64,000 nucleotides of DNA from JALORV01 sp963703945 (GTDB lineage Bacteria; Pseudomonadota; Gammaproteobacteria; Burkholderiales; Burkholderiaceae_F), in contig CAVPGM010000046.1 of NCBI GenBank assembly GCA_963703945.1, positions 124,001 to 188,000 on the forward strand, read 5' to 3'. Below the pieces are notes generated by a model, which searched no databases, was not told the origin of the DNA, and was given only the letters and a program-made list of their open reading frames with translations. Below, in pieces: positions 44,695 to 57,163 of this stretch (the first letter of the stretch is position 1; every line of letters begins with the position of its first letter). A program made the translations under genes and the position numbers.

Positions 44695-45504
44695 ATGGCG
44701 GCCGCGCTCTCGCTGCAAGGGGTGACCTGCACGTTCGTCGGCCAGGGCGACAGGGCGCAGCGTTACACCGCCGTGCGCGACGTGTCGCTCGACGTTGGCG
44801 CTGGCGAGTTCGTCAGCGTCGTCGGCCCGACCGGCTGCGGCAAGAGCACCTTGCTCAACGTCGCCGCCGGGTTGCTCGATCCGAGCGCCGGGACCGTCCA
44901 AGTGTTCGGGGAGCCGCTGGCCGGCATCAACCGGCGCGCAGGCTACATGTTCCAGTCCGAGGCGCTGATGCCCTGGCGAACCGCACGCGAGAACGTGCTG
45001 GCCGGACTGCAGTTCCACGGCGTGGCCGACGACAAGGCCGCTGGTATTGCGGACGACTGGTTGCAGCGCGTGGGACTCACGGGCTTTGGCGACCGTTATC
45101 CGCATCAGCTGTCGGGCGGTATGCGCAAACGGACATCGCTCGCGCAGACGCTGGTGCTCGATCCCGACATCATTCTGATGGACGAGCCCTTTTCGGCGCT
45201 CGACGTCCAGACTCGGCAGCTGATGGAAAACGAGGTGCTCGAGCTGTGGGCGCAACGGAAGAAGGCGGTGCTGTTCATCACACACGACCTGGACGAAGCG
45301 ATCGCGATGAGTGATCGCGTGGTCGTGCTATCGGCCGGCCCGGCCGCGCACCCGATCGGCGAGTTCGTCATCGATCTGCCGCGCCCGCGCGATGTGGCCG
45401 AGATCAGGGTGGCCCCCCGCTTCATCGAGCTGCACAAGGCGATCTGGGACGTTCTGCGGGAGGAAGTGCTGAAAGGCTACGCACAGCAGAAGCGGGCGGC
45501 CTGA
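44695..45504 (+). CDS. ABC transporter ATP-binding protein (SsuB/TauB type)
   Basis: A 269-residue ATPase starting at ATG 44695 after GGGGGAGG. Walker A GPTGCGKSTLLNVAAG, Q-loop (MFQSEALMPW), signature LSGGMRKRTSLAQ, Walker B IILMDEPFSALD and the switch H (FITHDLDEA) are intact. The M-P-W-x-T-A-x-x-N segment is typical of nitrate/sulfonate/taurine importers. The stop is 2 nt from the permease start, so the three genes form one operon. Confidence 0.93.
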   Translation: MAAALSLQGVTCTFVGQGDRAQRYTAVRDVSLDVGAGEFVSVVGPTGCGKSTLLNVAAGLLDPSAGTVQVFGEPLAGINRRAGYMFQSEALMPWRTARENVLAGLQFHGVADDKAAGIADDWLQRVGLTGFGDRYPHQLSGGMRKRTSLAQTLVLDPDIILMDEPFSALDVQTRQLMENEVLELWAQRKKAVLFITHDLDEAIAMSDRVVVLSAGPAAHPIGEFVIDLPRPRDVAEIRVAPRFIELHKAIWDVLREEVLKGYAQQKRAA

Positions 45505-45506
45505 CG

Positions 45507-46334
45507 ATGTGGGGTGCGATCCGACCGAACGCGAGGAACCTGCGCATCTGGCAGATCGTCCTGCTGGTTGCGCTGTTCGCGATCTGGCATGTCCTGACCG
45601 CCCCGGGTCTGATCCCGCCGATCTTCTTCAGCAGCGAGAATGACGCCAAGTTCTTCTTCGGCGAACCGCTGAAGATCATCACGCGGATCTGGAGCTGGTT
45701 CGTCGTGGATCGCGACATCTACCAGCACCTGTGGGTGACGCTGCTCGAAACCGTTCTGGCGTTCGCCATCGGCACCGTCAGCGGCCTCGTGATGGGGATG
45801 TGGCTCGCGCTGTCGCCGGTGGCGGCGGCGATCCTCGATCCCTACATCAAGGCCCTCAATTCGATGCCGCGCGTGATCCTGGCACCGATCTTCGCGGTGT
45901 GGTTCGGGCTGGGCATCGCTTCCAAGGTGGCGCTCGGCTTCACGCTGGTGTTCTTCATTGTCTTCTTCAACGTGTACCAGGGCGTCAAGGAAGTGAGCCC
46001 GACCGTGCTCGCCAGCGCCCGCATGCTCGGAGCCTCGCGTCCACAGCTGCTGCGCCACGTGTATCTGCCGAGCGCGACGAGCTGGGTGTTTTCATCGCTG
46101 CACACCTCGGTCGGGTTGGCGTTCGTCGGTGCGGTCGTCGGGGAGTACCTCGGATCGTCGCGCGGCGTGGGCTACCTGATCCTGCAGGCCGAGGGCACCT
46201 TCGACATCAACACCGTCATGGCCGGCATCCTGGTCCTGACGGCGTTTGCACTGGTGCTCGACTGGGCCGTAGGCCGCGCCGAAAGGCGCCTGATGAAGTG
46301 GCAGCCCCGGGCCGGAGAAACGGAAAAGCTGTAG
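45507..46334 (+). CDS. ABC transporter permease (SsuC/TauC type)
   Basis: A 275-residue inner-membrane permease with about six helices. The coupling EAA-like loop reads ARMLGASRPQLLRHVYLPSA, where the conserved G contacts the ATPase. It follows the ATPase gene by 2 nt and completes the binding protein-ATPase-permease importer. A small palindrome (GCCGATC...GATCGGC, 46341-46361) follows the stop but has no T tract. Confidence 0.92.
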   Translation: MWGAIRPNARNLRIWQIVLLVALFAIWHVLTAPGLIPPIFFSSENDAKFFFGEPLKIITRIWSWFVVDRDIYQHLWVTLLETVLAFAIGTVSGLVMGMWLALSPVAAAILDPYIKALNSMPRVILAPIFAVWFGLGIASKVALGFTLVFFIVFFNVYQGVKEVSPTVLASARMLGASRPQLLRHVYLPSATSWVFSSLHTSVGLAFVGAVVGEYLGSSRGVGYLILQAEGTFDINTVMAGILVLTAFALVLDWAVGRAERRLMKWQPRAGETEKL

Positions 46335-46413
46335 TTTTTGTGCCGATCCTTCGCGATCGGCGTCGATTCCGTGGCTTACCCTCCGTAGACTTTCGTAATC
46401 GGTCCACGCGGGG

Positions 46414-47790
46414 ATGGAAGCCATTTACGAATACGCGAACCAGCAGGCAGCCGAGCCTTTCTGGCAGCGCATAAACAAGTTCTTTCTGCTGCCGCTGGAT
46501 AGCGCGGTCCTGAAGCGGATCGGCGGTCTGTCCCTGGGGCTGGTCGTCTCGCTGGTCCTGCTGCTCTTCGGTTCCTTCGGCGTTGTCCTGCTTGGCGCTG
46601 CCGTGTTGGCGCTGCTGGTCGTTGGCGCGCGCTACGGATTCAAGATCATCGAGCGGGCCTCCAAGGGCTACCTCATTCCCTCCGATTTCCCGCTGACCGA
46701 CGACGACCTGGCCGGGCGATACCTGCCGTACAAGTTTGTCGCGATGAACCTCGTGTTCGGTCTGATGTCAGCCTTGCTGGTTGCACTGTTCCGGGGCCAG
46801 GAAGTGCTTGGCATCCTGATCTGGGGATTGTTCTTCGTCTTGCTGATGCCGGCCGCGACGATGCGGCTGGTGATGACGGGCAGCCTGCGCGGCGCACTCA
46901 ATCCGACCGAACTTGCCCATATGATCCGGCTCATCGGCCGGCCGTATGCTGCATTGTGCGCATTCGTGTTCTTCGCCGACCTGTCGCGCACCTGGGGCAT
47001 GGCCTTCATCGGCGCTGCCAGCGGCGTCGGAGCGGGCGGCGCCGCAGGACTGGGTTTCCTCGCGGCGATGTTGGTGTTCCTGCTGTCGGTCGGTTTCTGG
47101 TATTTCAGTTACGTGATCTGCGCGTTGATCGGTTACGCGATGTACCAGTACGCCGACGTTCTGCAGATTTCGGTCGTGGGTCCGGGCGAGGAGCGCCTGA
47201 TGAGCTCGACGGGACGCCACGCCGACATCAAGGCGCGGACGCGCGACGCGCTGATCGGCCAGATGCTCACCGCGGGCGAAATCAAGGAGGCGATCGACCT
47301 GCTGAACGATGACCTGCGCCAGCGGCCGAACGATCTTTCGCTGCACGCGCGCCTGCACAAACTGCTGCTCGCCGAGAACTACGGTCCACGGGTCGAAGAC
47401 CACACCGAAAAATACCTGGCACTGCTGGTGAAGACGCAGAACTGGCGCGAGGCACTCGACCTGGTCGAGGAGGCTTACGGCCGCCGTGGCGAATGGGCGC
47501 CGCGCCAGGCGGAGTCGATCGCGCCGCTCGCGCGTGCAGCCCTGCAGAAGGGCAAGCCGCAGCTGGCGGCTTCGTTGATCCGCGGCTTCGACAAGAAGCA
47601 TCCTCAGCATCCCGATGTTCCGCAGATCTACTTTGTCGGAGCTCAGTTGATGGCCGAGTCGGCCAACAGGCCGGACGAAGCGCGGCGCATCCTGAAGTAC
47701 CTGCTGCAGCGGCATGCCGCCGACCCGGTGGCCGCGGAAGCCGGACGGTATCTGCAGGTGCTCGACCGCATGGCGGGCGTCGCGAACTGA
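46414..47790 (+). CDS. Membrane protein with a C-terminal helical-repeat (TPR-like) domain
   Basis: A 458-residue protein in two halves. Residues 1-255 hold about six hydrophobic helices in pairs (for example GLVVSLVLLLFGSFGVVLLG and FVFGLMS-type segments). Residues 265-458 are soluble and helical with TPR-like pairs: DALIGQMLTAGEIKEAIDLL, LHARLHKLLLAENYG, NWREALDLVEEAYG and ARRILKYLLQRHAADPVAAE. The cytoplasmic repeats suggest a scaffold or assembly role. No family recognised and no clear operon partner. ATG 46414 lies after a GGGGATG-type site of modest quality. Confidence 0.7.
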   Translation: MEAIYEYANQQAAEPFWQRINKFFLLPLDSAVLKRIGGLSLGLVVSLVLLLFGSFGVVLLGAAVLALLVVGARYGFKIIERASKGYLIPSDFPLTDDDLAGRYLPYKFVAMNLVFGLMSALLVALFRGQEVLGILIWGLFFVLLMPAATMRLVMTGSLRGALNPTELAHMIRLIGRPYAALCAFVFFADLSRTWGMAFIGAASGVGAGGAAGLGFLAAMLVFLLSVGFWYFSYVICALIGYAMYQYADVLQISVVGPGEERLMSSTGRHADIKARTRDALIGQMLTAGEIKEAIDLLNDDLRQRPNDLSLHARLHKLLLAENYGPRVEDHTEKYLALLVKTQNWREALDLVEEAYGRRGEWAPRQAESIAPLARAALQKGKPQLAASLIRGFDKKHPQHPDVPQIYFVGAQLMAESANRPDEARRILKYLLQRHAADPVAAEAGRYLQVLDRMAGVAN

Positions 47791-47891
47791 AATCAGTCGC
47801 CGCGGCGGGCTGACGCGCCGAGGCCTCTCGATATTGCGCGAAATGCGGCGCGAATTTGCGATGGACCGCAGGCGCGGGCAAACTGTCCCGC

Positions 47892-48323
47892 ATGCACCTC
47901 CAGGACATTCAGCGGATCCTCGACACGCTTTTCCCGGGTCTACTGGGAGTGCGGTTGACGCAGGTCGAAAAGGACCGCGTGCTGGCGGAAATGCCTGTGC
48001 GGCCGGACCTCTGCACCACCGGAAGCATCCTGCATGGAGGCGCCATCATGGCGTTTGCCGACACGCTGGGTGCGGTCGGCACTTTCGTCAATCTTGACGC
48101 TGGCAAGCGCACGACCACCACCGATTCCAGCACCAAGTTCATCGCTGGCGCCCGTGTCGGCACCGTGGTGGTCGGTGAGTGCGTCGCGTTGCATCGGGGT
48201 CGCACCACGATGGTGTGGCACACGTCGATCCGCAACGCCGAGGGCAGGCTGTGCGCGGTCGTCACGCAGACCCAGCTCGTGCTCGATCCGGCAACCGATC
48301 AGCCGACAGGCCGCGGTAGCTGA
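47892..48323 (+). CDS. PaaI-type hotdog-fold thioesterase
   Basis: A 143-residue hotdog protein from ATG 47892 (MHLQDIQRILDTLFPG). The motif LHGGAIMAFADTLGAVGTF is that of PaaI/YbgC-type acyl-CoA thioesterases, with the His-Gly-Gly helix start and downstream Asp as catalytic region. The tail strand TTTTDSSTKFIAGARVGTVV completes the fold. Likely hydrolyses an aromatic or short-chain acyl-CoA; substrate not assignable. It precedes the second GFA gene by 10 nt. Confidence 0.85.
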   Translation: MHLQDIQRILDTLFPGLLGVRLTQVEKDRVLAEMPVRPDLCTTGSILHGGAIMAFADTLGAVGTFVNLDAGKRTTTTDSSTKFIAGARVGTVVVGECVALHRGRTTMVWHTSIRNAEGRLCAVVTQTQLVLDPATDQPTGRGS

Positions 48324-48333
48324 CTGGACACGC

Positions 48334-48765
48334 ATGCTGATTCGTGGGCGCTGCCACTGCGGCAACATCTCGTTCGCGCTGGCGTGGGAACCCGAGCCCA
48401 CGATGATCCCGGCGCGGTCCTGTACGTGCACGTTCTGCACCAAACATGGCGGCGTCTGGACCTCCTGCCCGACAGGCAGGCTCGAGGTGAGCGTCGAGGA
48501 CTGGACGCGCGTTGCACGCTACGAGTTCGGCACGAAGACTGCGGAATTCCTCGTCTGTACGCGGTGTGGAATCGTGCCGGTGGTTACCAGCCTGATCGAG
48601 AATCACCTCTACGCGGTGGTCAACGTCAATGCATTCGAGGACGTCGATGTGTCGCGAGTTCAGCGTGCAGTCGCATCCTTCGACGGCGAAGACGAGCCGA
48701 CTCGACTCGCGCGGCGTAAGCGGCGCTGGATAGCCGACGTGGAGTTCGTTGAAGCCCGTGGCTGA
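48334..48765 (+). CDS. GFA-family zinc protein, second copy
   Basis: A 143-residue protein with GFA-type cysteine pairs: GRCHCGNISF near the start, CTCTFCTKHGGVW around residue 32 and CTRCGIVP near 75. It has a longer basic C-terminal tail (RLARRKRRW) than the copy at 18.3 kb, and the two are clearly diverged. Probably co-transcribed with the thioesterase gene. Zinc binding is likely; enzymatic role unknown. Confidence 0.8.
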   Translation: MLIRGRCHCGNISFALAWEPEPTMIPARSCTCTFCTKHGGVWTSCPTGRLEVSVEDWTRVARYEFGTKTAEFLVCTRCGIVPVVTSLIENHLYAVVNVNAFEDVDVSRVQRAVASFDGEDEPTRLARRKRRWIADVEFVEARG

Positions 48766-48803
48766 CGGGCTGCCTTTGTAGCCTGACTCCTGCGGCTCGC
48801 CGG

Positions 48804-50411
48804 CTACTCGGTTCCGAAGCGCGTGTGCAGGCGGGTATCGAGGTCGAGCTCGAGGTCCGAGGCGGGAACCGTCGCCGGATTTCCGCGCGGGTGGGCCCCG
48901 CGGGTCGTCGACCCGCGGATCGTCAGCGGCGGTTCGCGGCTCGGAGACAGGCCGCCCAGCGTGCCCGGTGACGGGAAATGATGCGATAGCCGCTGCCTGA
49001 CCTGATCGGCCTGCTGGCGCAGCCCGTGGCGCGAATAGGTCGTGAAAAGGCCGAGCAGACAGTCGGCCAGCTGTCTGCCGTAGAGATTCCGCATGGTTTC
49101 GTTGCCCAGCAGGCCATCGAGTACACGCAGCGCAGCCGCATCCTCGCGTGTGGCGACCAGCCGACGGGCCAGGCGCAACTGCTCATCGACCGGCAGCACC
49201 GTCAGCACATGCGGCTGGCTCATCTGGGTGTAGATCGGCCGCAGTTCGGTGCGGGCCTGACGCGTACGTATCCACAGGGCCCGCAAGGCGGCATCGGCCA
49301 AGGTGTCCTTGTCGCGGCCGAGCAGTGCCATGTTGAAGTAAGCAGTGGCGTACTGGGTGTTGGTCGGATCTTCCTGCAGCAGTTCGGAGTAGGCACGTGC
49401 CGCCCGGCGCGTATCGAGCTTGGCGGCGGCCTGCTGCGCCTCGGTCAGCAGCGTCGAGCGACGCTCCGCTGGGGCTACGGCGTATTGCTCCTCGAGGATG
49501 CGGTCGACCTTGTTCCTGTCGGCAGGTTTGAGCAGCCACGCGACGATGGCGCCGGAGATGAAGCCGGCGATGTGCGCGTCGTAGGCGACGCGGGTTTCGG
49601 GCGACAGTGCCCATTGCACCGCCTCGATGGCGAGCCACACCGGCAGCAGCCATAGGGCCGGAACACGCGCGGTGTTGAAGTAGACGAACAGCCAGTAGAA
49701 CACCGGAACCTTGCGGGTCCCGTAGAGCACGGCCACCATCGCCATCGTCCCGGAAATCGCCCCCGACGCGCCGACCAGTCCCTGATCGCTGATCAGCAGG
49801 TGCGCGGCACCGGCAATCGCTCCGCTGGCGATGTACGCGACCAGGAAGCGCATGCGCCCGAGTGCGGCCTCGGCGAACGGTCCGGCGAGCAGCAACACCG
49901 CCATGTTGCCCAGGAGGTGCAGTGCGCTTCCGTGCAGGAACTGATAGGTGAGAAGGCGCAGCACGCTGGCCGACCCGGGCTCGAGCGCATACCGTTCGGT
50001 GAAGACCTGCACCCACAGCGCCTGGAAGCGGTCGCGCTGCTCGCGCCACACGGCGTACAGCGGCTCCTCCTTGCGTACCACTCCGTCGCCTGCCATTTCG
50101 CGCATGAACTCGCGATCACGCTGCATGACCATCAGCACGCCACGCGCATCGTCCTCGCTTGGGCCCGAGCGGATCGCGCGCAGTACCTGCATCGCCTTGC
50201 GGTCGTTGCGACGCTCGAGATATGCGGCGTAGCGCGGCAATTCGATCTGCGCCAGCTGCACGCTAAAGTAGTAATCGGCGGCACGCTGATACGCCTTCGA
50301 GTCACCCGACTGCAGGACGAGGTACACGAGAACATTCAGCGCCACCAGCGCCAGCGTGACCACCGGCAGCGAGCGGGCGGAAAAGCGCGTCTGGTAGGGA
50401 AGGATCAGCAT
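48804..50411 (-). CDS. Rhomboid intramembrane protease with a C-terminal helical-repeat domain
   Basis: A 535-residue protein. The rhomboid core has S216 in GASGAISG and H280 in YDAHIAGF as catalytic dyad, with HGSALHLLGNMAVLLLAG as the conserved second helix. Between the first helix and the core is an inserted soluble segment (about residues 36-140). After the core, residues 300-480 are helical repeats (LTEAQQAAAKLDTRRAARAY, TAYFNMALLGRDKDTLADAA) and then a low-complexity tail. Cleaves membrane proteins within the bilayer; the repeats may recruit substrates. It lies 3 nt downstream of transaldolase on the same strand. Confidence 0.88.
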   Translation of the reverse strand: MLILPYQTRFSARSLPVVTLALVALNVLVYLVLQSGDSKAYQRAADYYFSVQLAQIELPRYAAYLERRNDRKAMQVLRAIRSGPSEDDARGVLMVMQRDREFMREMAGDGVVRKEEPLYAVWREQRDRFQALWVQVFTERYALEPGSASVLRLLTYQFLHGSALHLLGNMAVLLLAGPFAEAALGRMRFLVAYIASGAIAGAAHLLISDQGLVGASGAISGTMAMVAVLYGTRKVPVFYWLFVYFNTARVPALWLLPVWLAIEAVQWALSPETRVAYDAHIAGFISGAIVAWLLKPADRNKVDRILEEQYAVAPAERRSTLLTEAQQAAAKLDTRRAARAYSELLQEDPTNTQYATAYFNMALLGRDKDTLADAALRALWIRTRQARTELRPIYTQMSQPHVLTVLPVDEQLRLARRLVATREDAAALRVLDGLLGNETMRNLYGRQLADCLLGLFTTYSRHGLRQQADQVRQRLSHHFPSPGTLGGLSPSREPPLTIRGSTTRGAHPRGNPATVPASDLELDLDTRLHTRFGTE

Positions 50412-50414
50412 GTG

Positions 50415-51359
50415 TCAGTGCACCGTGGCAACCAGGGCTTCGAGCCGCTGCGTGTCCGCCGCAAACGAGCGGATGCCTTCGGCCAGCTTCTCGACGGCCA
50501 TCGCGTCGTCGTTGAGCGCATAGCGGAACCCGCTCTCCGCCAGCGGCCGTTCGCGGTGCACATCGTCGGGTGCTGCCATCGCGCGGTCGACCTGGCCGGT
50601 CGTCGCCGCGAGCTCGTCGAGCAGCTCGGGGCTGATGGTCAGCAAGTCGCAACCGGCCAGCGCCAGGATCTGGCCGGTGTTGCGGAAACTGGCGCCCATG
50701 ATCTCGGTCGGGTAGCCCGCGCCCTTCAGTCGCGCATGGATCGCCCGCACCGACCGCACTCCCGGATCATTGGCGCCCCGCATCGCCGCCTCGTCCCAGC
50801 CGGCCCCCGCCGCTTTCCTGTGCCAGTCGTAGATCCTCCCGACGAAAGGCGAGATCAGGCGCGCACCGGCCTGCGCAGCCGCCACCGCCTGCACCGGGGA
50901 GAACAGCAACGTGATGTTGCAGTGGATTCCTTCGCGCTCGAGCAGTTCCGCCGCGCGAATGCCTTCCCAAGTGCCGGCGACCTTGATCAGTACACGTTCG
51001 CGATCGACGCCGCGCCGGTCGTACAGGTCGATCAGGCGTCGCGCCTTTTCGATGGTCGCTCGCGTGTCGAAGGACAGCCGCGCATCGACTTCGGTCGACA
51101 CGCGTCCGGCGACGAGTTCGAGCACGCGCTTTCCGAAGGCGACCAGTACATGGTCGATCCGCAGGCCGATCGGCTCGCCGTTGGCCTCGCGCACCGCGGC
51201 GGCCACCAGCGGCCGGTATGCCTCGACCTGCGCGGCCTTCAAGATCAGCGACGGGTTGGTGGTGGCGTCACGCGGCCGCAGGCGCTCGATCGCCCGCAGG
51301 TCGCCGGTGTCGGCGACGATGGTCGTATGGCGCTTCAAACCCTCCAGCAGAGAGGTCAT
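50415..51359 (-). CDS. tal: Transaldolase
   Basis: A 314-residue enzyme of the pentose phosphate pathway, classic E. coli TalB length. The Schiff-base lysine is K126 in VLIKVAGTWEG, and the substrate-site segments RDATTNPSLILKA, GIHCNITLLFS and ISPFVGRIYDWH are present. ATG 51359 (MTSLLEGLKRH) is preferred over the frame's extension to 51392. The gene is divergent from carA and is followed within 3 nt by the rhomboid gene, so both likely share a transcript. Confidence 0.95.
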   Translation of the reverse strand: MTSLLEGLKRHTTIVADTGDLRAIERLRPRDATTNPSLILKAAQVEAYRPLVAAAVREANGEPIGLRIDHVLVAFGKRVLELVAGRVSTEVDARLSFDTRATIEKARRLIDLYDRRGVDRERVLIKVAGTWEGIRAAELLEREGIHCNITLLFSPVQAVAAAQAGARLISPFVGRIYDWHRKAAGAGWDEAAMRGANDPGVRSVRAIHARLKGAGYPTEIMGASFRNTGQILALAGCDLLTISPELLDELAATTGQVDRAMAAPDDVHRERPLAESGFRYALNDDAMAVEKLAEGIRSFAADTQRLEALVATVH

Positions 51360-51394
51360 GGCCCGTCGATGGTGCTCGCAACACGCCCGCACGA

Positions 51395-51400
51395 TATAAT
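51395..51400 (+). promoter_or_regulatory. Candidate -10 element of the carA promoter
   Basis: A perfect TATAAT lies 135 nt before the carA start, in the divergent region with transaldolase. The -35 position (51372-51377, GTGCTC) is poor, so an activator or weak promoter is possible. The resulting leader of about 130 nt includes a short stem (GGGT...ACCC around 51446-51460) but no recognisable riboswitch. Confidence 0.45.
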
Positions 51401-51534
51401 CCGCAAGTTTATCTGTACCTAATTTGCGGTAGCTGGAAGGTTGCTGGGTTTCCGACCCGCATATCGCAAGCCAACCGCCGGTGGTCGCCGAACTTCAACT
51501 TCCGGCTGCCGGCCGCGGCGATTAAGGAGTCTGT

Positions 51535-52716
51535 TTGTCCCCCCTGATCGTCGATCCCCGCCCCGTCGCGGCCCTCGTGCTGGCCGACGGGTCGGTCTTT
51601 CGCGGCCGTTCGATCGGCGCAGCGGGCGAAACGCTGGGCGAGGTGGTTTTCAACACCGCGATGACCGGATACCAGGAAATCCTGACCGATCCCTCATATG
51701 CCGGCCAGATCGTCACCCTGACCTATCCGCACATCGGCAATACCGGCGTCAACGACGACGACGAGGAAGCCGCGCGCATCTTCGCTGCGGGACTGATCGT
51801 TCGCGACGTGCCGCCTCGCGCTTCGAGCTTCAGGCTGCAGCGCGACCTCCCGACCTATCTTCGCGCCAACGGCGTTGTCGGCATCGCCGACATCGATACG
51901 CGCCGCCTGACCCGCCGGTTGCGTGAGCAGGGGGCCCAGGCGGGCTGCATCGTGGCGGCAAAGGAGGGCAGCGAATTGACCGAAAGAGCGATCGCGGCCG
52001 CGCTCACGCGAGCGAAGGGCTATCCGGGAATGGCGGGCCAGGACCTGGCCAAAACGGTGTCCACCAAGCATCCGTACGCGTGGACCGAAGGCAGCTGGCA
52101 GCTCGCGCGCGAGGACTCGACGCCCGGGCATGTGACCCCGACCGAGGCGCCGCGTTTTCACGTCGTCGCCTACGACTATGGCATCAAGCGGAACATCCTG
52201 CGGTTGATGGCCGACCGCGGCTGCCGGATCACCGTCGTGCCGGCCGAGACGACCGCGGCCGAGACACTGAAACTCGCGCCCGACGGTGTCTTCCTGTCCA
52301 ACGGTCCCGGCGATCCGGGGCCGTGCACCTACGCGATCGCAGCCACGCGAGAGTTCCTTGCGCGCAAATTGCCGACGTTCGGCATCTGCCTCGGGCAACA
52401 GATCATGGGGCTGGCGGTCGGCGGACGCACGATGAAGATGAAGTTCGGGCACCACGGAGCGAACCACCCGGTGCTCGATGTCGAAACGAAGAAGGTCTAT
52501 ATCACCAGCCAGAACCACGGCTTCGCCGTCGACGAGAAATCGCTGCCGGGCAACGTGAAGATCACCCATGTCTCCCTGTTCGACGGATCGCTGCAGGGAT
52601 TCGCGCTGGCCGACGCTCCGGCGTTCTGCTTCCAGGGACACCCCGAAGCGAGTCCGGGTCCGCATGACATCCGCGGGCTGTTCGACCGCTTCATCTCTGC
52701 AATGGAGGCCCGATGA
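51535..52716 (+). CDS. carA: Carbamoyl phosphate synthase small subunit
   Basis: A 393-residue glutaminase that feeds ammonia to CarB for arginine and pyrimidine synthesis. The start is TTG 51535, set by AAGGAG 6 nt upstream; no ATG is available in this position. The triad is C285 (FGICLGQQIMG), H369 and E371 (QGHPEASPG). The N-terminal domain (ALVLADGSVFRGRSIGA) is standard. The stop overlaps the gmhA start (ATGA), so gmhA, not carB, is translationally coupled to carA. Confidence 0.96.
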   Translation: MSPLIVDPRPVAALVLADGSVFRGRSIGAAGETLGEVVFNTAMTGYQEILTDPSYAGQIVTLTYPHIGNTGVNDDDEEAARIFAAGLIVRDVPPRASSFRLQRDLPTYLRANGVVGIADIDTRRLTRRLREQGAQAGCIVAAKEGSELTERAIAAALTRAKGYPGMAGQDLAKTVSTKHPYAWTEGSWQLAREDSTPGHVTPTEAPRFHVVAYDYGIKRNILRLMADRGCRITVVPAETTAAETLKLAPDGVFLSNGPGDPGPCTYAIAATREFLARKLPTFGICLGQQIMGLAVGGRTMKMKFGHHGANHPVLDVETKKVYITSQNHGFAVDEKSLPGNVKITHVSLFDGSLQGFALADAPAFCFQGHPEASPGPHDIRGLFDRFISAMEAR

Positions 52717-53325
52717 GCAAGGGCGCGATGACCGACCTCGACGCCATTCGCGGCGCGCTGGACGAGGCTGCCGGCAGTCTGGCCCGGCTGCAGGACGATA
52801 CGGCGACGCTGGAGCGCATCGCCGCGGCGGGAGCGCTGCTGGCGCGTACCTTCGCATCCGGCGGCCGCGCGTATTCGTGCGGCAACGGCGGATCGATGTG
52901 CGACGCGATGCACTTCGCCGAGGAGCTCACGGGCCGCTTCCGCGACGACCGGGCGGGTTATGCCGCGATCGCGATCAGCGATGCCGGCCATCTGAGCTGC
53001 GTGGCCAACGACTACGGCTACGAGCAGGTGTTTGCCCGCTACGTCTCGACCCATGGACGGCGCGGTGACGTGCTGCTGGCGATCAGCACCAGCGGGGGCA
53101 GCGCCAACGTGCTGGCCGCGGTCGAGGCCGCGAAGGCGCTCGGCATGCAGGTGATCGGCCTGACCGGGCGGTCCGGCACGCCTTTGGCTGTCCGCTCGGA
53201 CATCGCGATCGTCACCCCGGGCGGACGTTATGCAGACCGCGTGCAGGAGCTGCACATCAAGGTCATTCACATCCTGATCGAGCTGGTCGAGCGGCAACTC
53301 GCTCCCGCCAATTACGGGGACAAGA

Positions 53326-53342
<17 letters not shown>
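52713..53342 (+). CDS. gmhA: Sedoheptulose-7-phosphate isomerase (SIS domain)
   Basis: A 209-residue SIS-domain isomerase making D-glycero-manno-heptose 7-phosphate for lipopolysaccharide core. Family segments CGNGGSMCDAMHFAEELTGR, FRDDRAGYAAIAI and AISTSGGSANVLAAVEAAK are clear. The unusual point is location: it overlaps carA by 4 nt and carB by 17 nt, lying inside the car operon. A diverged SIS isomerase of other specificity is possible, but the match to GmhA is strong. Confidence 0.9.
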
Positions 53343-56550
<3,208 letters not shown>

Positions 56551-56603
56551 CGGGCCCGCGCAAGGGTTGCGCGCTGCCGGCGCTTTGGCTAGAGTGTTCC
56601 CGC

Positions 56604-56633
56604 GGCCCCGGCATCGCCGGGGCCTTGTTTTTT
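56604..56633 (+). terminator. Strong intrinsic terminator between carB and greA
   Basis: A perfect 9-bp stem GGCCCCGGC/GCCGGGGCC (56604-56612, 56616-56624) with a 3-nt loop is followed by TTGTTTTTT. The last T is 18 nt before the greA start codon, so the greA transcript must either begin in this tiny gap or pass through the terminator. Confidence 0.9.
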
Positions 56634-56651
56634 CCGAGAGAATCCAACGCA

Positions 56652-57128
56652 ATGCCAGGCATTCCCATCACGGCGCGCGGCGCTGAGAAGCTGAAGGCCG
56701 AGTTACAGCGGCTGAAGTCGGTCGACCGTCCGACCGTGATCCAGGCGATCAAGGATGCGCGTGAAAAAGGTGATCTGTCCGAGAACGCCGAATACGACGC
56801 GGCGCGCGAACGGCAGGGTTTCATCGAGGGCCGGATCCAGGAACTCGAAGGCAAGCTGTCCAGCCTGCAGATCATCGATCCGGCAAAGGTCGACGCGGCA
56901 GGACGCATCGTCTTCGGCGCCACGGTCGAACTCGAGGACCAGCAGTCCGGCGAGATGGTCAAGTATCAGATCGTCGGCGACGACGAGGCGGATATCAAAG
57001 GTGGGATGATCTCGGTGTCGAGTCCGATCGCGCGCGCGTTGATCGGCAAGAGCGAAGGCGACATGGCGCAGGTCCTTGCGCCGGCGGGCGAGCGCGAGTA
57101 TTCGATCGTCTCTGTCGCCTACCAGTAG
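56652..57128 (+). CDS. greA: Transcription elongation factor GreA
   Basis: A 158-residue factor that enters the RNA polymerase secondary channel and stimulates cleavage of backtracked RNA. The coiled-coil tip carries the acidic pair of GDLSENAEYDAA, and the C-terminal FKBP-like domain ends ISVSSPIARALIGKSEGD. ATG 56652 (MPGIPITARGAEKL) aligns with the family; the in-frame start at 56625 is inside the terminator. Confidence 0.96.
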   Translation: MPGIPITARGAEKLKAELQRLKSVDRPTVIQAIKDAREKGDLSENAEYDAARERQGFIEGRIQELEGKLSSLQIIDPAKVDAAGRIVFGATVELEDQQSGEMVKYQIVGDDEADIKGGMISVSSPIARALIGKSEGDMAQVLAPAGEREYSIVSVAYQ

Positions 57129-57163
57129 TCAGCAGTCTCCCGGTTCCAGGGGCGCAGGCACGG

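Noticed and set aside
49800..51422. A 540-codon plus-strand frame opposite the rhomboid and transaldolase genes
   Set aside because: Antisense shadow: both genes on the minus strand have intact catalytic motifs.
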